From CAZNPW01 sp964575185 (lineage in GTDB: Bacteria > Pseudomonadota > Alphaproteobacteria > Rhodobacterales > Rhodobacteraceae): a DNA stretch of 64,000 nt. The position numbers and the translations under genes were made by a program. The notes below the pieces were generated by a model. That model was not told where the DNA came from. It saw only the letters and a program-made list of their open reading frames with translations, and did no database searches. The stretch is taken from assembly GCA_964575185.1 (NCBI GenBank), contig CAZNPW010000006.1, forward strand, positions 24,865 through 88,864, given 5' to 3'. Numbering within the stretch: the first letter of the stretch is position 1; each line of letters opens with the position of its first letter. Below are positions 51,552-60,646 of this stretch, in pieces.

Positions 51552-52013
51552 CTATACCGGCAGCACGGTCGTCGCCTTGATCTCCTCCATGCTCAGCAGC
51601 GCGGTGACGTTGTGGATCCGCACCTCGGCGATCAGCGCCTGGTAGAAGCCGTCGTAGGCCCGCGCGTTCCTGACCCGCACCTTCAGGATATAGTCGATGT
51701 CCCCCGCCAGCCGGTGCGCCTCCAGCACCTCGGGCCGTTTGCGCAGCGTTTCCAGGAACTTGCGCTGCCACTCCGCCTCGTGCTCGCTGGTGCGGATCAG
51801 CACGAAGAAGCAGGCCTCCAGCCCCAGCGCCTCGGGGTCGAGAAGCGTCGTCGTCCGCGTGATGACCCCCGCCTCGCGCAGCCGCCGGATGCGGTTCCAC
51901 ACCGGCGTCTTCGATGACCCCACCTTCCGCGCGATGTCGTCGAGCGACTGTCCCGCATCCGCCTGCAACTCGGTCAGGATCTTCCGGTCAAGCTCATCCA
52001 GGCGGGCGGTCAT
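51552..52013 (-). CDS. Lrp/AsnC-family transcriptional regulator
   Basis: 153 aa from ATG 52013 (an in-frame start at 52094 adds a basic leader with no homology). HTH at about residues 20-45 (SLDDIARKVGSSKTPVWNRI) and a RAM effector domain (EAHRLAGDIDYILKVRVRNA, IHNVTALLSMEEI). It is divergent from cobA and the sulfur assimilation operon, so it probably senses cysteine or a related sulfur amino acid and controls that operon. Confidence 0.9.
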   Translation of the reverse strand: MTARLDELDRKILTELQADAGQSLDDIARKVGSSKTPVWNRIRRLREAGVITRTTTLLDPEALGLEACFFVLIRTSEHEAEWQRKFLETLRKRPEVLEAHRLAGDIDYILKVRVRNARAYDGFYQALIAEVRIHNVTALLSMEEIKATTVLPV

Positions 52014-52121
52014 TCCGGCAAACCCCCTTTGCGCAGGAAAACGGCATCGGCAGGGGCGATCATCGGAACAGACGTGCTTATTCGCAAGCCCCACTGGCCC
52101 GAAAGCGGAAAATTATCCTAT
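52014..52121. promoter_or_regulatory. Divergent promoter between the Lrp regulator and the sulfate assimilation operon
   Basis: 108 bp. The part nearest cobA, AAAATTATCCTATATG (52109-52124), is strikingly AT-rich and ends in the cobA start. TATCCT may be a -10 box, which would leave a very short or absent leader on cobA. Lrp-type binding to such AT-rich DNA is plausible. Confidence 0.5.
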
Positions 52122-52880
52122 ATGCAACGCATGACCCCGCGCGCCCCCCACCCCGTCCTCTTCACCGGCGCCGGCCCCGGCGCCGCCGAGCACCTGACGC
52201 TGGGTGCCTTTCGGGCAATCCAGGCGGCCGAGGTGGTGATCCACGACCGCCTCGTCGGCCCCGAAGTCCTGGCACTTGTCCCTGAAAACGCACGGAAAAT
52301 CGACGCTGGGAAAGAGGGTTTCGGCCCCTCCACCCCCCAGGCCGCCATCGACGCGATGCTGGTCGCCCACGCCCTGACGGGTGCCCGCGTCGTGCGCCTC
52401 AAGGGCGGCGACCCGGGCATCTTCGGGCGGCTCGACGAGGAGATCCGCGCGCTCGAAGCCCATGATCTGCCGTGGAAAATCATCCCCGGCCTCACCGCCG
52501 CCACGGTCGCCGCCGCCGCCATCGGCCAGGGCCTGACGACCCGCGGCCGCAACATGTCCTTGCGCATCGTCACCGGCCACGACATGGCGGGCTTCGCCGA
52601 CCAGGACTGGCGCGGCCTCGCCACCCCCGGCACCGTCGCCGCCATCTACATGGGCAAGCGCTCCGCCCGCTTCCTCCAGGGCCGCCTGATGATGCACGGC
52701 GCCGACCCCGCCACCCCCGTGACGCTGGTCGAAAACGTCTCCCGCCCCGACCAACGCATTGTTCCGGCGACGCTTTCCACCCTGCCCCAGGCCGCCGAGC
52801 TCGCCGGCCCCGCCGTCATCCTTTTCGGCCTCGCCCCGCGCGAGGCGACCCTCGCCCTCGCCCGGGAGGCCCGCGCATGA
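52122..52880 (+). CDS. cobA: Uroporphyrinogen-III C-methyltransferase
   Basis: 252 aa from ATG 52122; ATG 52131 is an alternative, as neither has a clear ribosome binding site. SAM-dependent tetrapyrrole methylase fold: LFTGAGPGAAEHLTLGA at the N-terminus, VVRLKGGDPGIFGR, IIPGLTAATVAAAAIGQGL and VAAIYMGKRSARFL. It makes precorrin-2, here for the siroheme of the sulfite reductase encoded next but one. Overlaps DUF2849 by ATGA. Confidence 0.93.
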   Translation: MQRMTPRAPHPVLFTGAGPGAAEHLTLGAFRAIQAAEVVIHDRLVGPEVLALVPENARKIDAGKEGFGPSTPQAAIDAMLVAHALTGARVVRLKGGDPGIFGRLDEEIRALEAHDLPWKIIPGLTAATVAAAAIGQGLTTRGRNMSLRIVTGHDMAGFADQDWRGLATPGTVAAIYMGKRSARFLQGRLMMHGADPATPVTLVENVSRPDQRIVPATLSTLPQAAELAGPAVILFGLAPREATLALAREARA

Positions 52881-53179
52881 CCCGTTACACCCCCAAGGTC
52901 GTCACCGCCCAGGACCTCCGCGAGGGCGACGTCATCTACCTCACCGCCGACGACCGCTGGACCCGCCAGCACCACGAGGCCGAATTGATCGAGGACGAGG
53001 CCCACGCCCAGATGCGCCTCCTGCACGCCGCCGCGCAGAAGCTGCATGTCGTGGGCGCACGGCTCGCCGACGCGAAACCTGGTCCCCGCGGCCCCGAACC
53101 CGTCCACTTCCGCGAGGTCTTTCGCACCCGCGGCCCGTCGAACTATGTCCACGGCAAGCAGGCCGACCTGCCCGCCTGA
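52877..53179 (+). CDS. DUF2849 protein
   Basis: 100 aa. Matches the DUF2849 pattern YTPKVVTAQDLREGDVIYLT, then WTRQHHEAELIEDEAHAQMR. It lies between cobA and the sulfite reductase in alphaproteobacterial sulfur operons and presumably helps sulfite or nitrite reduction, but its role is unknown. Starts on the ATGA junction. Confidence 0.85.
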   Translation: MTRYTPKVVTAQDLREGDVIYLTADDRWTRQHHEAELIEDEAHAQMRLLHAAAQKLHVVGARLADAKPGPRGPEPVHFREVFRTRGPSNYVHGKQADLPA

Positions 53180-53187
53180 AACCACGC

Positions 53188-53215
53188 GTCCCGGCGAAGG
53201 CCGGGACCTCACCCG
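53188..53215. repeat. GC palindrome inside the sulfur operon
   Basis: GTCCCGGC-GAAG-GCCGGGAC (53188-53207) followed by CTCACCC. It fills the only gap between DUF2849 and the sulfite reductase gene. An RNA hairpin here could stabilise or attenuate the operon mRNA. Confidence 0.75.
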
Positions 53216-53224
53216 GAACCCGCG

Positions 53225-54880
53225 ATGTACAGCTACTCCGACTTCGACGAGGCCTTCGTCCGCGAACGGGTCGCCCAGTTTTCGCAGCAGGTCGCCCGCC
53301 GCCTCGACGGCAGCCTGACCGAGGACGAGTTCAAGCCGCTGCGGCTGATGAACGGCCTCTATCTGCAACTGCACGCCTACATGCTGCGGGTCGCGATCCC
53401 CTACGGCACGATATCTCCGCGCCAGATGCGGCAGCTCGCCCATATCGCCGAGACCTGGGACAAGGGCTACGGCCACTTCACCACCCGCCAGAACATCCAG
53501 TTCAACTGGCCGAAGCTGCCCGACGTGCCCGCGATCCTCTCGGCGCTGGCGGACGTGGAGATGCACGCCATCCAGACCTCGGGCAACTGCGTCCGCAACG
53601 TCACCGCCGACCACTTCGCCGGCGCCGCCGCCGACGAGATCGAGGACCCCCGCCCCTATGCCGAGCTCATCCGCCAGTGGTCCACCGACCACCCGGAGTT
53701 CCAGTTCCTGCCGCGCAAGTTCAAGATCGCCATCACCGGCGCGCCGAACGACCGGGCGGTCACCAAGGCGCACGACATCGGCCTGCGGATGCACCGCAAC
53801 GCGACGGGCGAGCCGGGGTTCGAGGTCATCGTGGGCGGCGGCCTCGGCCGCACGCCGATGATCGGCCACACCGTGCGCGACTGGCTTCCCGTGGCCGACC
53901 TGCTGCCGTATTGCGAGGCGATCCTCAGCGTTTACAATGCCTTGGGCCGCCGCGACAACAAGTACAAGGCGCGGCTGAAGATCACCGTCCACGAGACGGG
54001 CCTCGACGAGATCCGCCGCATGGTCGAAGACCGCTTCGCCGCACTCCGCCCGCAGTTCCGTGGCCACGACCAGGCGCTTCTGGCCGACATCCGCGCCGCT
54101 TTCGCCCCGCCCGCCTTCCGCAACGCGCCCGTGGGCGAGATGCCCGCGGACCCGGCCTTCCGGGCGTGGCTCGACACCAACGTGACCCCCCACCGCGTCG
54201 CGGACTACGCCATCGTCACGATCAGCCTGAAGGCCCACGGCGCGACCCCCGGCGACGCGACGGCGGACCAGATGCGCCTGATGGCCGACCTCGCCGAACG
54301 CTACGGCCACGGCGACCTGCGCGTCAGCCACGAGCAGAACATCATCCTGCCCCACGTCCACCGGTCGGACCTGCCCGCGCTCTACGCGGCGCTGGTCCCC
54401 GCGGGCCTTGGCACCGCGAACGTGGGCCTCATCAGCGACATCATCGCCTGCCCGGGCATGGACTACTGCGACCTCGCCACCGCCCGGTCGATCCCGGTCG
54501 CCACGCAGATCGCCTTGCGCTTCAACGACTTGAAGCTCGAACACGACATCGGCCCGATGAAGATCAAGATCTCGGGCTGCATCAACGCCTGCGGCCACCA
54601 CCACGTCGGGCACATCGGGATCCTCGGGCTCGATCGCGCGGGGGTGGAGAACTACCAGATCACGCTCGGCGGCGACGGGACGGAGGACGCGGCGGTCGGC
54701 GAGAAGACCGGCCCCGGCTTCGCCTACGACGAGATCGTCCCGGCGATCGAGCGGATCATGCTCGCCTACCTCGCCCACCGCGAAGGGCCCGACGAGACCT
54801 TCCTCATGGCCGTCCGCCGCCTCGGCCTGCCCCCTTTCAAGGCCGCGCTCTACGGCGAGGGGGCAAGAGATGCCGCGTGA
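53225..54880 (+). CDS. cysI: Nitrite/sulfite reductase, siroheme-[4Fe-4S] hemoprotein
   Basis: 551 aa. The cluster and siroheme ligands are C409 and C415 (CPGMDYC), C452 and C456 (CINACGHHH), the C-x5-C-x36-C-x3-C form. N-terminal ferredoxin-like part contains GYGHFTTRQNIQFNWPKL. Reduces sulfite to sulfide with six electrons; with the neighbouring cysH and fpr, sulfite rather than nitrite is the likely substrate. Overlaps cysH by 11 bp. Confidence 0.92.
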   Translation: MYSYSDFDEAFVRERVAQFSQQVARRLDGSLTEDEFKPLRLMNGLYLQLHAYMLRVAIPYGTISPRQMRQLAHIAETWDKGYGHFTTRQNIQFNWPKLPDVPAILSALADVEMHAIQTSGNCVRNVTADHFAGAAADEIEDPRPYAELIRQWSTDHPEFQFLPRKFKIAITGAPNDRAVTKAHDIGLRMHRNATGEPGFEVIVGGGLGRTPMIGHTVRDWLPVADLLPYCEAILSVYNALGRRDNKYKARLKITVHETGLDEIRRMVEDRFAALRPQFRGHDQALLADIRAAFAPPAFRNAPVGEMPADPAFRAWLDTNVTPHRVADYAIVTISLKAHGATPGDATADQMRLMADLAERYGHGDLRVSHEQNIILPHVHRSDLPALYAALVPAGLGTANVGLISDIIACPGMDYCDLATARSIPVATQIALRFNDLKLEHDIGPMKIKISGCINACGHHHVGHIGILGLDRAGVENYQITLGGDGTEDAAVGEKTGPGFAYDEIVPAIERIMLAYLAHREGPDETFLMAVRRLGLPPFKAALYGEGARDAA

Positions 54881-55619
54881 CCTGCCCACGGGCAGCGTGG
54901 CAACCCGGGTCGCCGCGCTCAACGCCCGCTACCGCCACCACGCGGCGACGGCGGTGCTGGAGCATGCGCTGAAGGACGCGGACCTCGGCCGCGTGGCGCT
55001 GGTGTCCTCCTTCGGGGCGGAGTCGGTGGTGCTGCTGCATCTGGTGTCGGTCGTGGCCCCCGAGACCCCGGTGCTGTTCATCGACACGCGGATGCTGTTC
55101 CCCGAAACCCTGGAATATCAGCGGCTTCTGGCCGAGCAGCTGAACCTCTGCGACGTGCGCACGATCCGCGCGGCGACCTCGCGCCTGGCCTTCGAGGACC
55201 CCGACAACACGCTGCACCAGGTCAACCAGGACGCCTGCTGCGCCGTCCGCAAGGTGGAGCCGCTGGAGCGCGCGCTTGCCCCCTTCGACGGCTGGATCAC
55301 CGGCCGCAAGCGGTTCCAGGGCCACGGGCGCGAGACGGTGGAGTTCTTCGAGGCCGAGGGCGAGGCGCGGATCAAGGTCAACCCGCTCGCGCATTGGGGC
55401 CGCGACGACGTGCAGGACTACATGGTGAACAACCGCCTGCCGCGCCATCCCCTTGTCGCGAAGGGCTTTCCCTCGATCGGCTGCGTTCCGTGCACGAGCG
55501 CGGTCAAGGCCGGAGAGGACGAACGCGCCGGCCGCTGGCGCGGGCTGGCCAAGGTCGAATGCGGCATCCACTTCATCGACGGCAAGGCCGTCCGCATCAC
55601 GGGAAGCAACGCCGCATGA
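54870..55619 (+). CDS. cysH: Phosphoadenylyl/adenylyl-sulfate reductase (APS type)
   Basis: 249 aa. C123-C124 (DACCAVRK), C205 and C208 (GCVPC) are the four cysteines that mark the [4Fe-4S] APS-reducing form, and C231 (ECGIH) is the catalytic cysteine. PP-loop ATP-type fold with VSSFGAES. Reduces APS (or PAPS) to sulfite using thioredoxin. Coupled to cysI and DUF934 on both sides (11-bp overlap, ATGA). Confidence 0.94.
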   Translation: MPRDLPTGSVATRVAALNARYRHHAATAVLEHALKDADLGRVALVSSFGAESVVLLHLVSVVAPETPVLFIDTRMLFPETLEYQRLLAEQLNLCDVRTIRAATSRLAFEDPDNTLHQVNQDACCAVRKVEPLERALAPFDGWITGRKRFQGHGRETVEFFEAEGEARIKVNPLAHWGRDDVQDYMVNNRLPRHPLVAKGFPSIGCVPCTSAVKAGEDERAGRWRGLAKVECGIHFIDGKAVRITGSNAA

Positions 55620-56017
55620 TCCGCGTGACCGACCAGGGCTTCGGCCCCGCCGACGAGACGCCCGGCGTGACGCTCGCCGGGATCGCCGCGCACCGGGGCG
55701 TGCTGGACCTGGCCAATACCGACGACCCGGCAATCGCTGCGCCGCACCTTGCGGCGCTGACGCTCATCCGCGTGGCCTTCCCCGCCTTCAACGACGGGCG
55801 CGGCTTCACCCTCGCGCGGAAACTGCGCGAGCTTGGCTATACCGGCACCCTGATCGCGCGCGGCCATCTGCTGTCGGATCAATACACCATGACCCGGCGT
55901 TGCGGTTTCGATGCGGCCGAGATACCGGACGACCTCGCCGCCCGGCAGCCCGCCCCACAGTGGCGTTTCCGCGCGGACTGGCGCGCGCATGACTACCAGT
56001 CGCGCCTGCGGGCCTGA
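55616..56017 (+). CDS. DUF934 protein
   Basis: 133 aa. DUF934 pattern IRVAFPAFNDGRGFTLARKL and then ELGYTGTLIARGHLLSDQYT, ending near FRADWRAHDYQSRL. Always found with sulfate assimilation genes; function unknown, possibly an accessory of sulfite reductase. Starts on the ATGA junction with cysH. Confidence 0.88.
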   Translation: MIRVTDQGFGPADETPGVTLAGIAAHRGVLDLANTDDPAIAAPHLAALTLIRVAFPAFNDGRGFTLARKLRELGYTGTLIARGHLLSDQYTMTRRCGFDAAEIPDDLAARQPAPQWRFRADWRAHDYQSRLRA

Positions 56018-56029
56018 GAGGACGTTTCC

Positions 56030-56848
56030 GTGACGATCAACGCGACCCATCCGCTGAACGTGACCGTGGCGCTGCCCGACGCGCAGACCGTCCGCCAAGT
56101 CACGCACTGGACCGACCGGCTGTTCTCCTTCCGCGTCACGCGGCCCGCGTCCCTGCGCTTCCGCTCGGGCGAGTTCGTGATGATCGGCCTGATGGACGAC
56201 CGGGGCAAGCCGGTGCTGCGGGCCTATTCCATCGCCTCGCCGTCCTGGGACGACGAGCTCGAGTTCTACTCGATCAAGGTCCCCGACGGCCCGCTGACCT
56301 CGCGCCTCAAGCACATCAAGGTGGGCGAGCAGATCATCCTGCGGCCCAAGCCCGTGGGCACGCTGGTGCTGGATGCGCTGCTGCCGGGACGGCGGCTGTG
56401 GTTCCTCGCCACCGGCACCGGCATCGCCCCCTTCGCGAGCCTGATGCGCGACCCCGAGACCTACGGGAAATTCGACCAGGTGGTGATGATGCACACCACC
56501 CGCGAGGTGGCCGAGCTGGAGTATGGCCGGCAGCTCGTCGAAAGCCTGCGCGACGACCCGCTGATCGGCGAGATCGTGGGCGACAAGCTCGTCTACTACC
56601 CGACGACGACCCGCGAACCCTCGCCCCGCATGGGCCGCGTGACCGACAACCTGTCGTCGGGCAGGGTCTTCGCGGACCTGAACCTGCCGCCGATGGACCC
56701 CGCCGTCGACCGCGCCATGGTCTGCGGCAGCCTCGCCTTCAACAAGGACGTGATGGCGATCCTCGACGGCTTCGGGCTGCACGAAGGCGCGAACTCGGAC
56801 CCGCGGGAGTATGTGGTCGAGAAGGCCTTCGTGGGCGAGGGGATCTGA
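56030..56848 (+). CDS. fpr: Ferredoxin--NADP+ reductase
   Basis: 272 aa from GTG 56030 with GAGAGGA upstream. FAD-binding RAYSIASPSW, NADP-binding LATGTGIAPFASLMRD and AMVCGSLAFNKDVM, C-terminal YVVEKAFVGEGI. It delivers electrons from NADPH to ferredoxin for the sulfite reductase. Last gene of the sulfur operon, 12 bp after DUF934. Confidence 0.94.
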   Translation: MTINATHPLNVTVALPDAQTVRQVTHWTDRLFSFRVTRPASLRFRSGEFVMIGLMDDRGKPVLRAYSIASPSWDDELEFYSIKVPDGPLTSRLKHIKVGEQIILRPKPVGTLVLDALLPGRRLWFLATGTGIAPFASLMRDPETYGKFDQVVMMHTTREVAELEYGRQLVESLRDDPLIGEIVGDKLVYYPTTTREPSPRMGRVTDNLSSGRVFADLNLPPMDPAVDRAMVCGSLAFNKDVMAILDGFGLHEGANSDPREYVVEKAFVGEGI

Positions 56849-56876
56849 GGGGCGGCGGAAGACGCAAGATCATCGC

Positions 56877-56952
56877 GTCCCGGCGCAGGCCGGGACCTCA
56901 CCCGATCCGCAGGCAGGAACGGCAAGGTGGAGGCCCCGGCCTTCGCCGGGGC
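56877..56952. repeat. Two GC palindromes between fpr and metF
   Basis: GTCCCGGC-GCAG-GCCGGGAC (56877-56896, flank CTCACCC) and GCCCCGGC-CTTC-GCCGGGGC (56933-56952). The pair fills the convergent gap between fpr and metF and likely folds as bidirectional terminators or mRNA 3' caps. Confidence 0.75.
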
Positions 56953-56973
56953 GCGGTCCATCCGATGGCTGGA

Positions 56974-57834
56974 TCAGGCCACCTTCTCCAGCGCGACCTC
57001 CGGCCCCAGCCCCAGCGCGTGCACCACGTCGCGCACCAGATGCGGGCGGTTCAGCGTGTAGAAGTGCAGGTCCTCCACCCCCTCGCCGATCAGCGCATCG
57101 CACATCTCGGTCGCGAGCGCGACGGCCAGCAGCTCCTCGCGCCCGTCGCGTCTGGCGGCCACGAAGGCGTCATCGAGCCAGGCCGGCACCTGCGTGCCGC
57201 AGCGCGCGGCGAAGCGCTTCGCGCCGCCCCAGGACTGGATCGGCAGGATGCCGGGGATGATGGGCGCGGTGATCCCCTCCTGCGCGCAGAGGTCGCGGAA
57301 GCGCAGGAAGGTCTCGGCCTCGAAGAAGAACTGGGTGATGGCGCTGGAGGCCCCCGCGTCGAGCTTGGCCTTCAGCCAGCGCACGTCGGCCAGCGTATCC
57401 GCGCTGTCGGGGTGCGGCTCGGGGTAGGCACCGACCCGCAGGGTGAAGCTGCCCGTCGCGGCCAGGGCTTCCACCAGCTCCACCGAGGACGCGAACCCCT
57501 CGGGGTGCGGCGTGAACCGCTGCGCGCCCTTCGGCGCGTCGCCGCGCAGCGCGACGATCTCCCTCACGCCTGCCGCCGCGTAAGATCCTGCGATCTCCAG
57601 CGTCTCGGCCTTCGTCGCGTCCACGCAGGTCAGGTGCGCGGCGACGGGCACCCCGTAGTTGCGCCCGATCGTCGTCACCGCCTCGTGCGTCAGCTTGCGC
57701 GTCGTGCCGCCCGCGCCGTAGGTGACGCTGACGAAGCCCGGCTGCAGGGGCGCCAGCATCTGCACCGTCTCCCACAGGCGGAAGGAGGCGTCGAGCGTCT
57801 GCGGCGGGAAGAACTCGAAGCTGATGCGGGTCAT
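56974..57834 (-). CDS. metF: Methylenetetrahydrofolate reductase
   Basis: 286 aa from ATG 57834 with AGGAG upstream. MetF features: SFEFFPP at the N-terminus, SVTYGAGGTTRKLT, VAHLTCVDATKAE and ITQFFFEAETFLRF. Makes 5-methyl-THF for methionine synthesis with FAD and NAD(P)H. Divergent from metR, its likely regulator. Confidence 0.94.
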   Translation of the reverse strand: MTRISFEFFPPQTLDASFRLWETVQMLAPLQPGFVSVTYGAGGTTRKLTHEAVTTIGRNYGVPVAAHLTCVDATKAETLEIAGSYAAAGVREIVALRGDAPKGAQRFTPHPEGFASSVELVEALAATGSFTLRVGAYPEPHPDSADTLADVRWLKAKLDAGASSAITQFFFEAETFLRFRDLCAQEGITAPIIPGILPIQSWGGAKRFAARCGTQVPAWLDDAFVAARRDGREELLAVALATEMCDALIGEGVEDLHFYTLNRPHLVRDVVHALGLGPEVALEKVA

Positions 57835-57916
57835 GAGCGGTCTCCTTGCCCCCTTGTCCCAGATTCCGCGATGTGAGACCAATTCATAATCCTCAACATC
57901 AACATGAGGCATACCC
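57835..57916. promoter_or_regulatory. metF-metR divergent promoter with MetR-type palindrome
   Basis: 82 bp. CCTCA (57891-57895) and TGAGG (57905-57909) are perfect inverted repeats 9 bp apart in an AT-rich stretch (ATTCATAATCCTCAACATCA). This is a LysR-type site in the expected place for MetR autoregulation and metF activation. Confidence 0.55.
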
Positions 57917-58822
57917 GTGCACATCGAGTTCCGCCACCTGCGCACGATCCGCGCCATCCATCAGGCCGGCGGCCTCGCCCGCGCGGCCGAGACGCTGAAC
58001 ATGACGCAATCGGCCCTGTCGCATCAGGTCGCGGGGCTGGAGGACCAGGCGGGGATCGCGCTTTTCGTCCGCCGCTCCAAGCCGATGCGCCTGTCGGCGG
58101 CGGGCCTGCGGATGCTCAAGCTCGCCGAGCGCATCCTGCCCGAGATCGACGCGCTGGAGGAGGAGTTCCGGGGCCTGCGGTCGGGCAAGTCCGGGCGGCT
58201 GCACATCGCCATCGAATGCCACGCCTGCTTCGACTGGCTGTTCCCGGTACTGGAGCAGTTCCGCCGCGCCTGGCCCGAGGTCGACGTGGACATCCGCGCG
58301 GGATTGGCCTTCGAGGCGCTGCCCGCGCTGAACCGCGAGGAGGTGGACCTGGTGATCTCGTCCGACCCGGTAAGGATGGAGGGCGTGACCTTCTCCCCGC
58401 TCTTCGACTACCACCCGGTGTTCGTGGCCTCGGCGCAGAACCCGCTGGCCGCGAAGGACATGATCGTGGCCGAGGACTTCCGCGACCAGGTGCTGATCGC
58501 CTACCCCGTCGCCCGCGACCGGCTGGACGTCTTCACCGAGGTGCTCGGCCCCGCCCGCGTCGAGCCGCGCGGGGTCCGGCAGGTGGAGCTGACGGCGGTG
58601 ATCCTGATGCTGGTCGCGGCCAACCGCGGCGTCGCCGTCCTGCCCGACTGGGTGCTGCGCGACGTGCGCAGCAACGCCGATTTCGTGACGCGCCCGCTGG
58701 GGCCCGGCACGATCACCAAGCGCCTCTACGCGGCGACCCGCAGCGAGGACGTCGGGAAACCCTACATGGCGCATGTCCTGCGCCTGGGGCGTAGCGAGCC
58801 GGTCAAGCTGCAGCGGGGGTGA
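57917..58822 (+). CDS. metR: LysR-family regulator MetR
   Basis: 301 aa from GTG 57917. HTH in the first 60 residues (AGGLARAAETLNMTQSALSH), effector domain with SGRLHIAIECHACFDWL, which is the MetR-like ligand loop, and DLVISSDPVRMEGVTFSPLF. It should sense homocysteine and activate methionine genes, including divergent metF. Convergent with the Kef-type gene across palindrome array 2. Confidence 0.9.
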   Translation: MHIEFRHLRTIRAIHQAGGLARAAETLNMTQSALSHQVAGLEDQAGIALFVRRSKPMRLSAAGLRMLKLAERILPEIDALEEEFRGLRSGKSGRLHIAIECHACFDWLFPVLEQFRRAWPEVDVDIRAGLAFEALPALNREEVDLVISSDPVRMEGVTFSPLFDYHPVFVASAQNPLAAKDMIVAEDFRDQVLIAYPVARDRLDVFTEVLGPARVEPRGVRQVELTAVILMLVAANRGVAVLPDWVLRDVRSNADFVTRPLGPGTITKRLYAATRSEDVGKPYMAHVLRLGRSEPVKLQRG

Positions 58823-58823
58823 C

Positions 58824-58890
58824 CTGATCCTTCGAAGGATCAGCACCGGAGCCTTCGAAGGCTCCGGTCCGATGTCTTGCAAGACATCGG
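58824..58890. repeat. Triple palindrome array 2 (convergent intergenic)
   Basis: CTGATCCTTC/GAAGGATCAG (58824-58843), ACCGGAGCCTTC/GAAGGCTCCGGT (58845-58868) and CCGATGTCTTG/CAAGACATCGG (58869-58890) are perfect palindromes of 20, 24 and 22 bp. They fill the whole 68-bp space between the stop codons of metR (58820-58822) and the Kef-type gene (58891-58893) except for two bases. All share a central YCTTNNAAGR, with unrelated but self-complementary arms. Confidence 0.95.
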
Positions 58891-60646
58891 CTACCGCCCC
58901 TCCGCCTGGTCCTGCGCGTTGCCGATCAGCAGCGAGGACCCCGCATAGATGTCGCCCGACACCTGCAGCGCGAAGCGTTCGCGGTCGCGGTTGCGGACCC
59001 CCTCGATGGTGTTCGCGGCCTCGTCCAGCGGCACGTCGAGGAGCTCCAGCGCCTCCATCGACAGGGCGAGCGCCGATTCGAAGGTTTCGCGCACCAGGCG
59101 GTCGACGCCGAGCTTCGTGAGCCCGATGGCGTGGCCGCGGTCGTAGGCGCGGGCGACGACGGGCGTGTCGGGGAACTCCGCCCGGATCAGCGCGGCGATG
59201 CGGGTGGTGACCTCGGCCCGGTCGGTCGCGATGACCACGAGCCGCGCCTCGGCCACCCCCGCCGCGCGCAGGATGTCGAGCCGCGTGCCGTCGCCGTAGA
59301 AGATCTTGAACCCGAAGGGCTCGGCGGCGCGGATCGCCTCGGCGTCGGTATCGATGATCGTGACCGAGCAGCGCCGGGCGAGCAGCCCCTGGCTCACGAT
59401 CTGGCCGAAGCGGCCGAAGCCGATCAGGAGCACCGTCGCCCGCTCGCCGTCGGGGCCGGGCAGGCCGTCGTCGCCTGCCGCGGGGGTGCGGGCCAGGCGG
59501 TCGTGCAGGACGACGAAGACGGGCGTCAGCGCCATCGACAGGATGATGATCGCGGTCAGGATCGCGCTCTCCTGCGGAGATCAGCCCCACCGCGAGCGCC
59601 GCGGCGTAGAGGACGAAGGCGAACTCGCCCCCCTGCGCCATCAGCACCATCCGCTCCAGCGCCTCGGCGTGGCCCGCCCCGAAGGCGCGGGCGAGGCCGT
59701 AGATCGCGGCGGCCTTCAGCACGATCAGCGCCACGACCGATTCCAGGATCAGCACCCAGTTGCCGACCACCACGCCCAGGTCCAGTGCCATGCCGACGGC
59801 GAGGAAGAAGAGGCCGAGCAGGATGCCGCGGAACGGCTCCACGTCGGCCTCGAGCTGGTGGCGGAAGGACGACTCCGACAACAGCACCCCGGCGAGAAAG
59901 GCCCCCATCGCGGCCGACAGCCCGCCCGCCTGCATCCAGAGCGCGGCCCCCAGCACGACGAGCAGCGCGGCGGCCGTCATCACCTCGCGCGCCCGCGCCG
60001 CCGCGAGCACCCGGAACAGCGGGTTCAGGAGGTAGCGCCCCGCCAGCACCAGCGCCGCGATGGCGGCCAGGCCGATGGCGATGCCGGTCGCGCGCTCGCC
60101 CAGCGTGACGCCCTCGCCCCCCGGCGCGAGGAAGGCGACCAGCGCCAGCAGCGGCACGATCGCCAGGTCCTCCAAAAGCAGGATCGACACGATCCGCTGC
60201 CCCTTCGGGGTGGAGATGTCGCCGCGCTCCTGCAGCATCTGCATCACGATCGCGGTGGAGGTCAGCACGAACCCCGTCCCCGCGATCAGCGACGGCGCGT
60301 AGGCGTAGCCGAGCGCCACCCCCACCAGCGACAGAAGACCCATGCAGACGACGACCTGCGCCAGCCCCAGCCCGAAGATGTCGCGCCGCATCGACCACAG
60401 TCGCCGCGGCTCCATCTCGAGCCCGATGATGAAGAGGAACATCACGACGCCGAGTTCGGCCACGTGCAGGATCGCCATCGGGTCGTCGAACAGGCCCAGG
60501 CCGAAGGGGCCGATCGCCAGCCCCGCGGCGAGGTAGCCCAGGACCGACCCCAGCCGCAGCCGCCGGAACAGCGGCACGGCGACGACGGCGGCGCCGAGCA
60601 GCGTGACGATGGCGGGCAGGTCGACGGCGGCGGTGTCGGCGGCCAT
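58891..60646 (-). pseudogene. KefB-type potassium/proton antiporter (CPA2), frameshifted
   Basis: Read in two frames the gene would give about 585 aa. The first part, from ATG 60646 (MAADTAAVDLP), holds the twelve-span antiporter domain (GYLAAGLAIGPFGLGLF, GLEMEPRRLWSMRRDIFG, GERGDI-type loop). It breaks near 59570-59580 after AAALAVGLISAG, where the family continues QESAILTAIIILSMALTPVF; that sequence is found one frame over. The second part encodes the TrkA-N domain (LLIGFGRFGQIVSQGLLA) and ends at 58891. A 2-bp loss or 1-bp gain explains the break. Potassium efflux would fail unless the shift is a sequencing error. Confidence 0.85.

Noticed and set aside
47612..51580. A 1322-codon plus-strand open frame covering the S8 protease and selO
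   Set aside because: It is in the wrong frame of the protease and antisense to selO; composition is Arg/Pro-rich and no motif is found.
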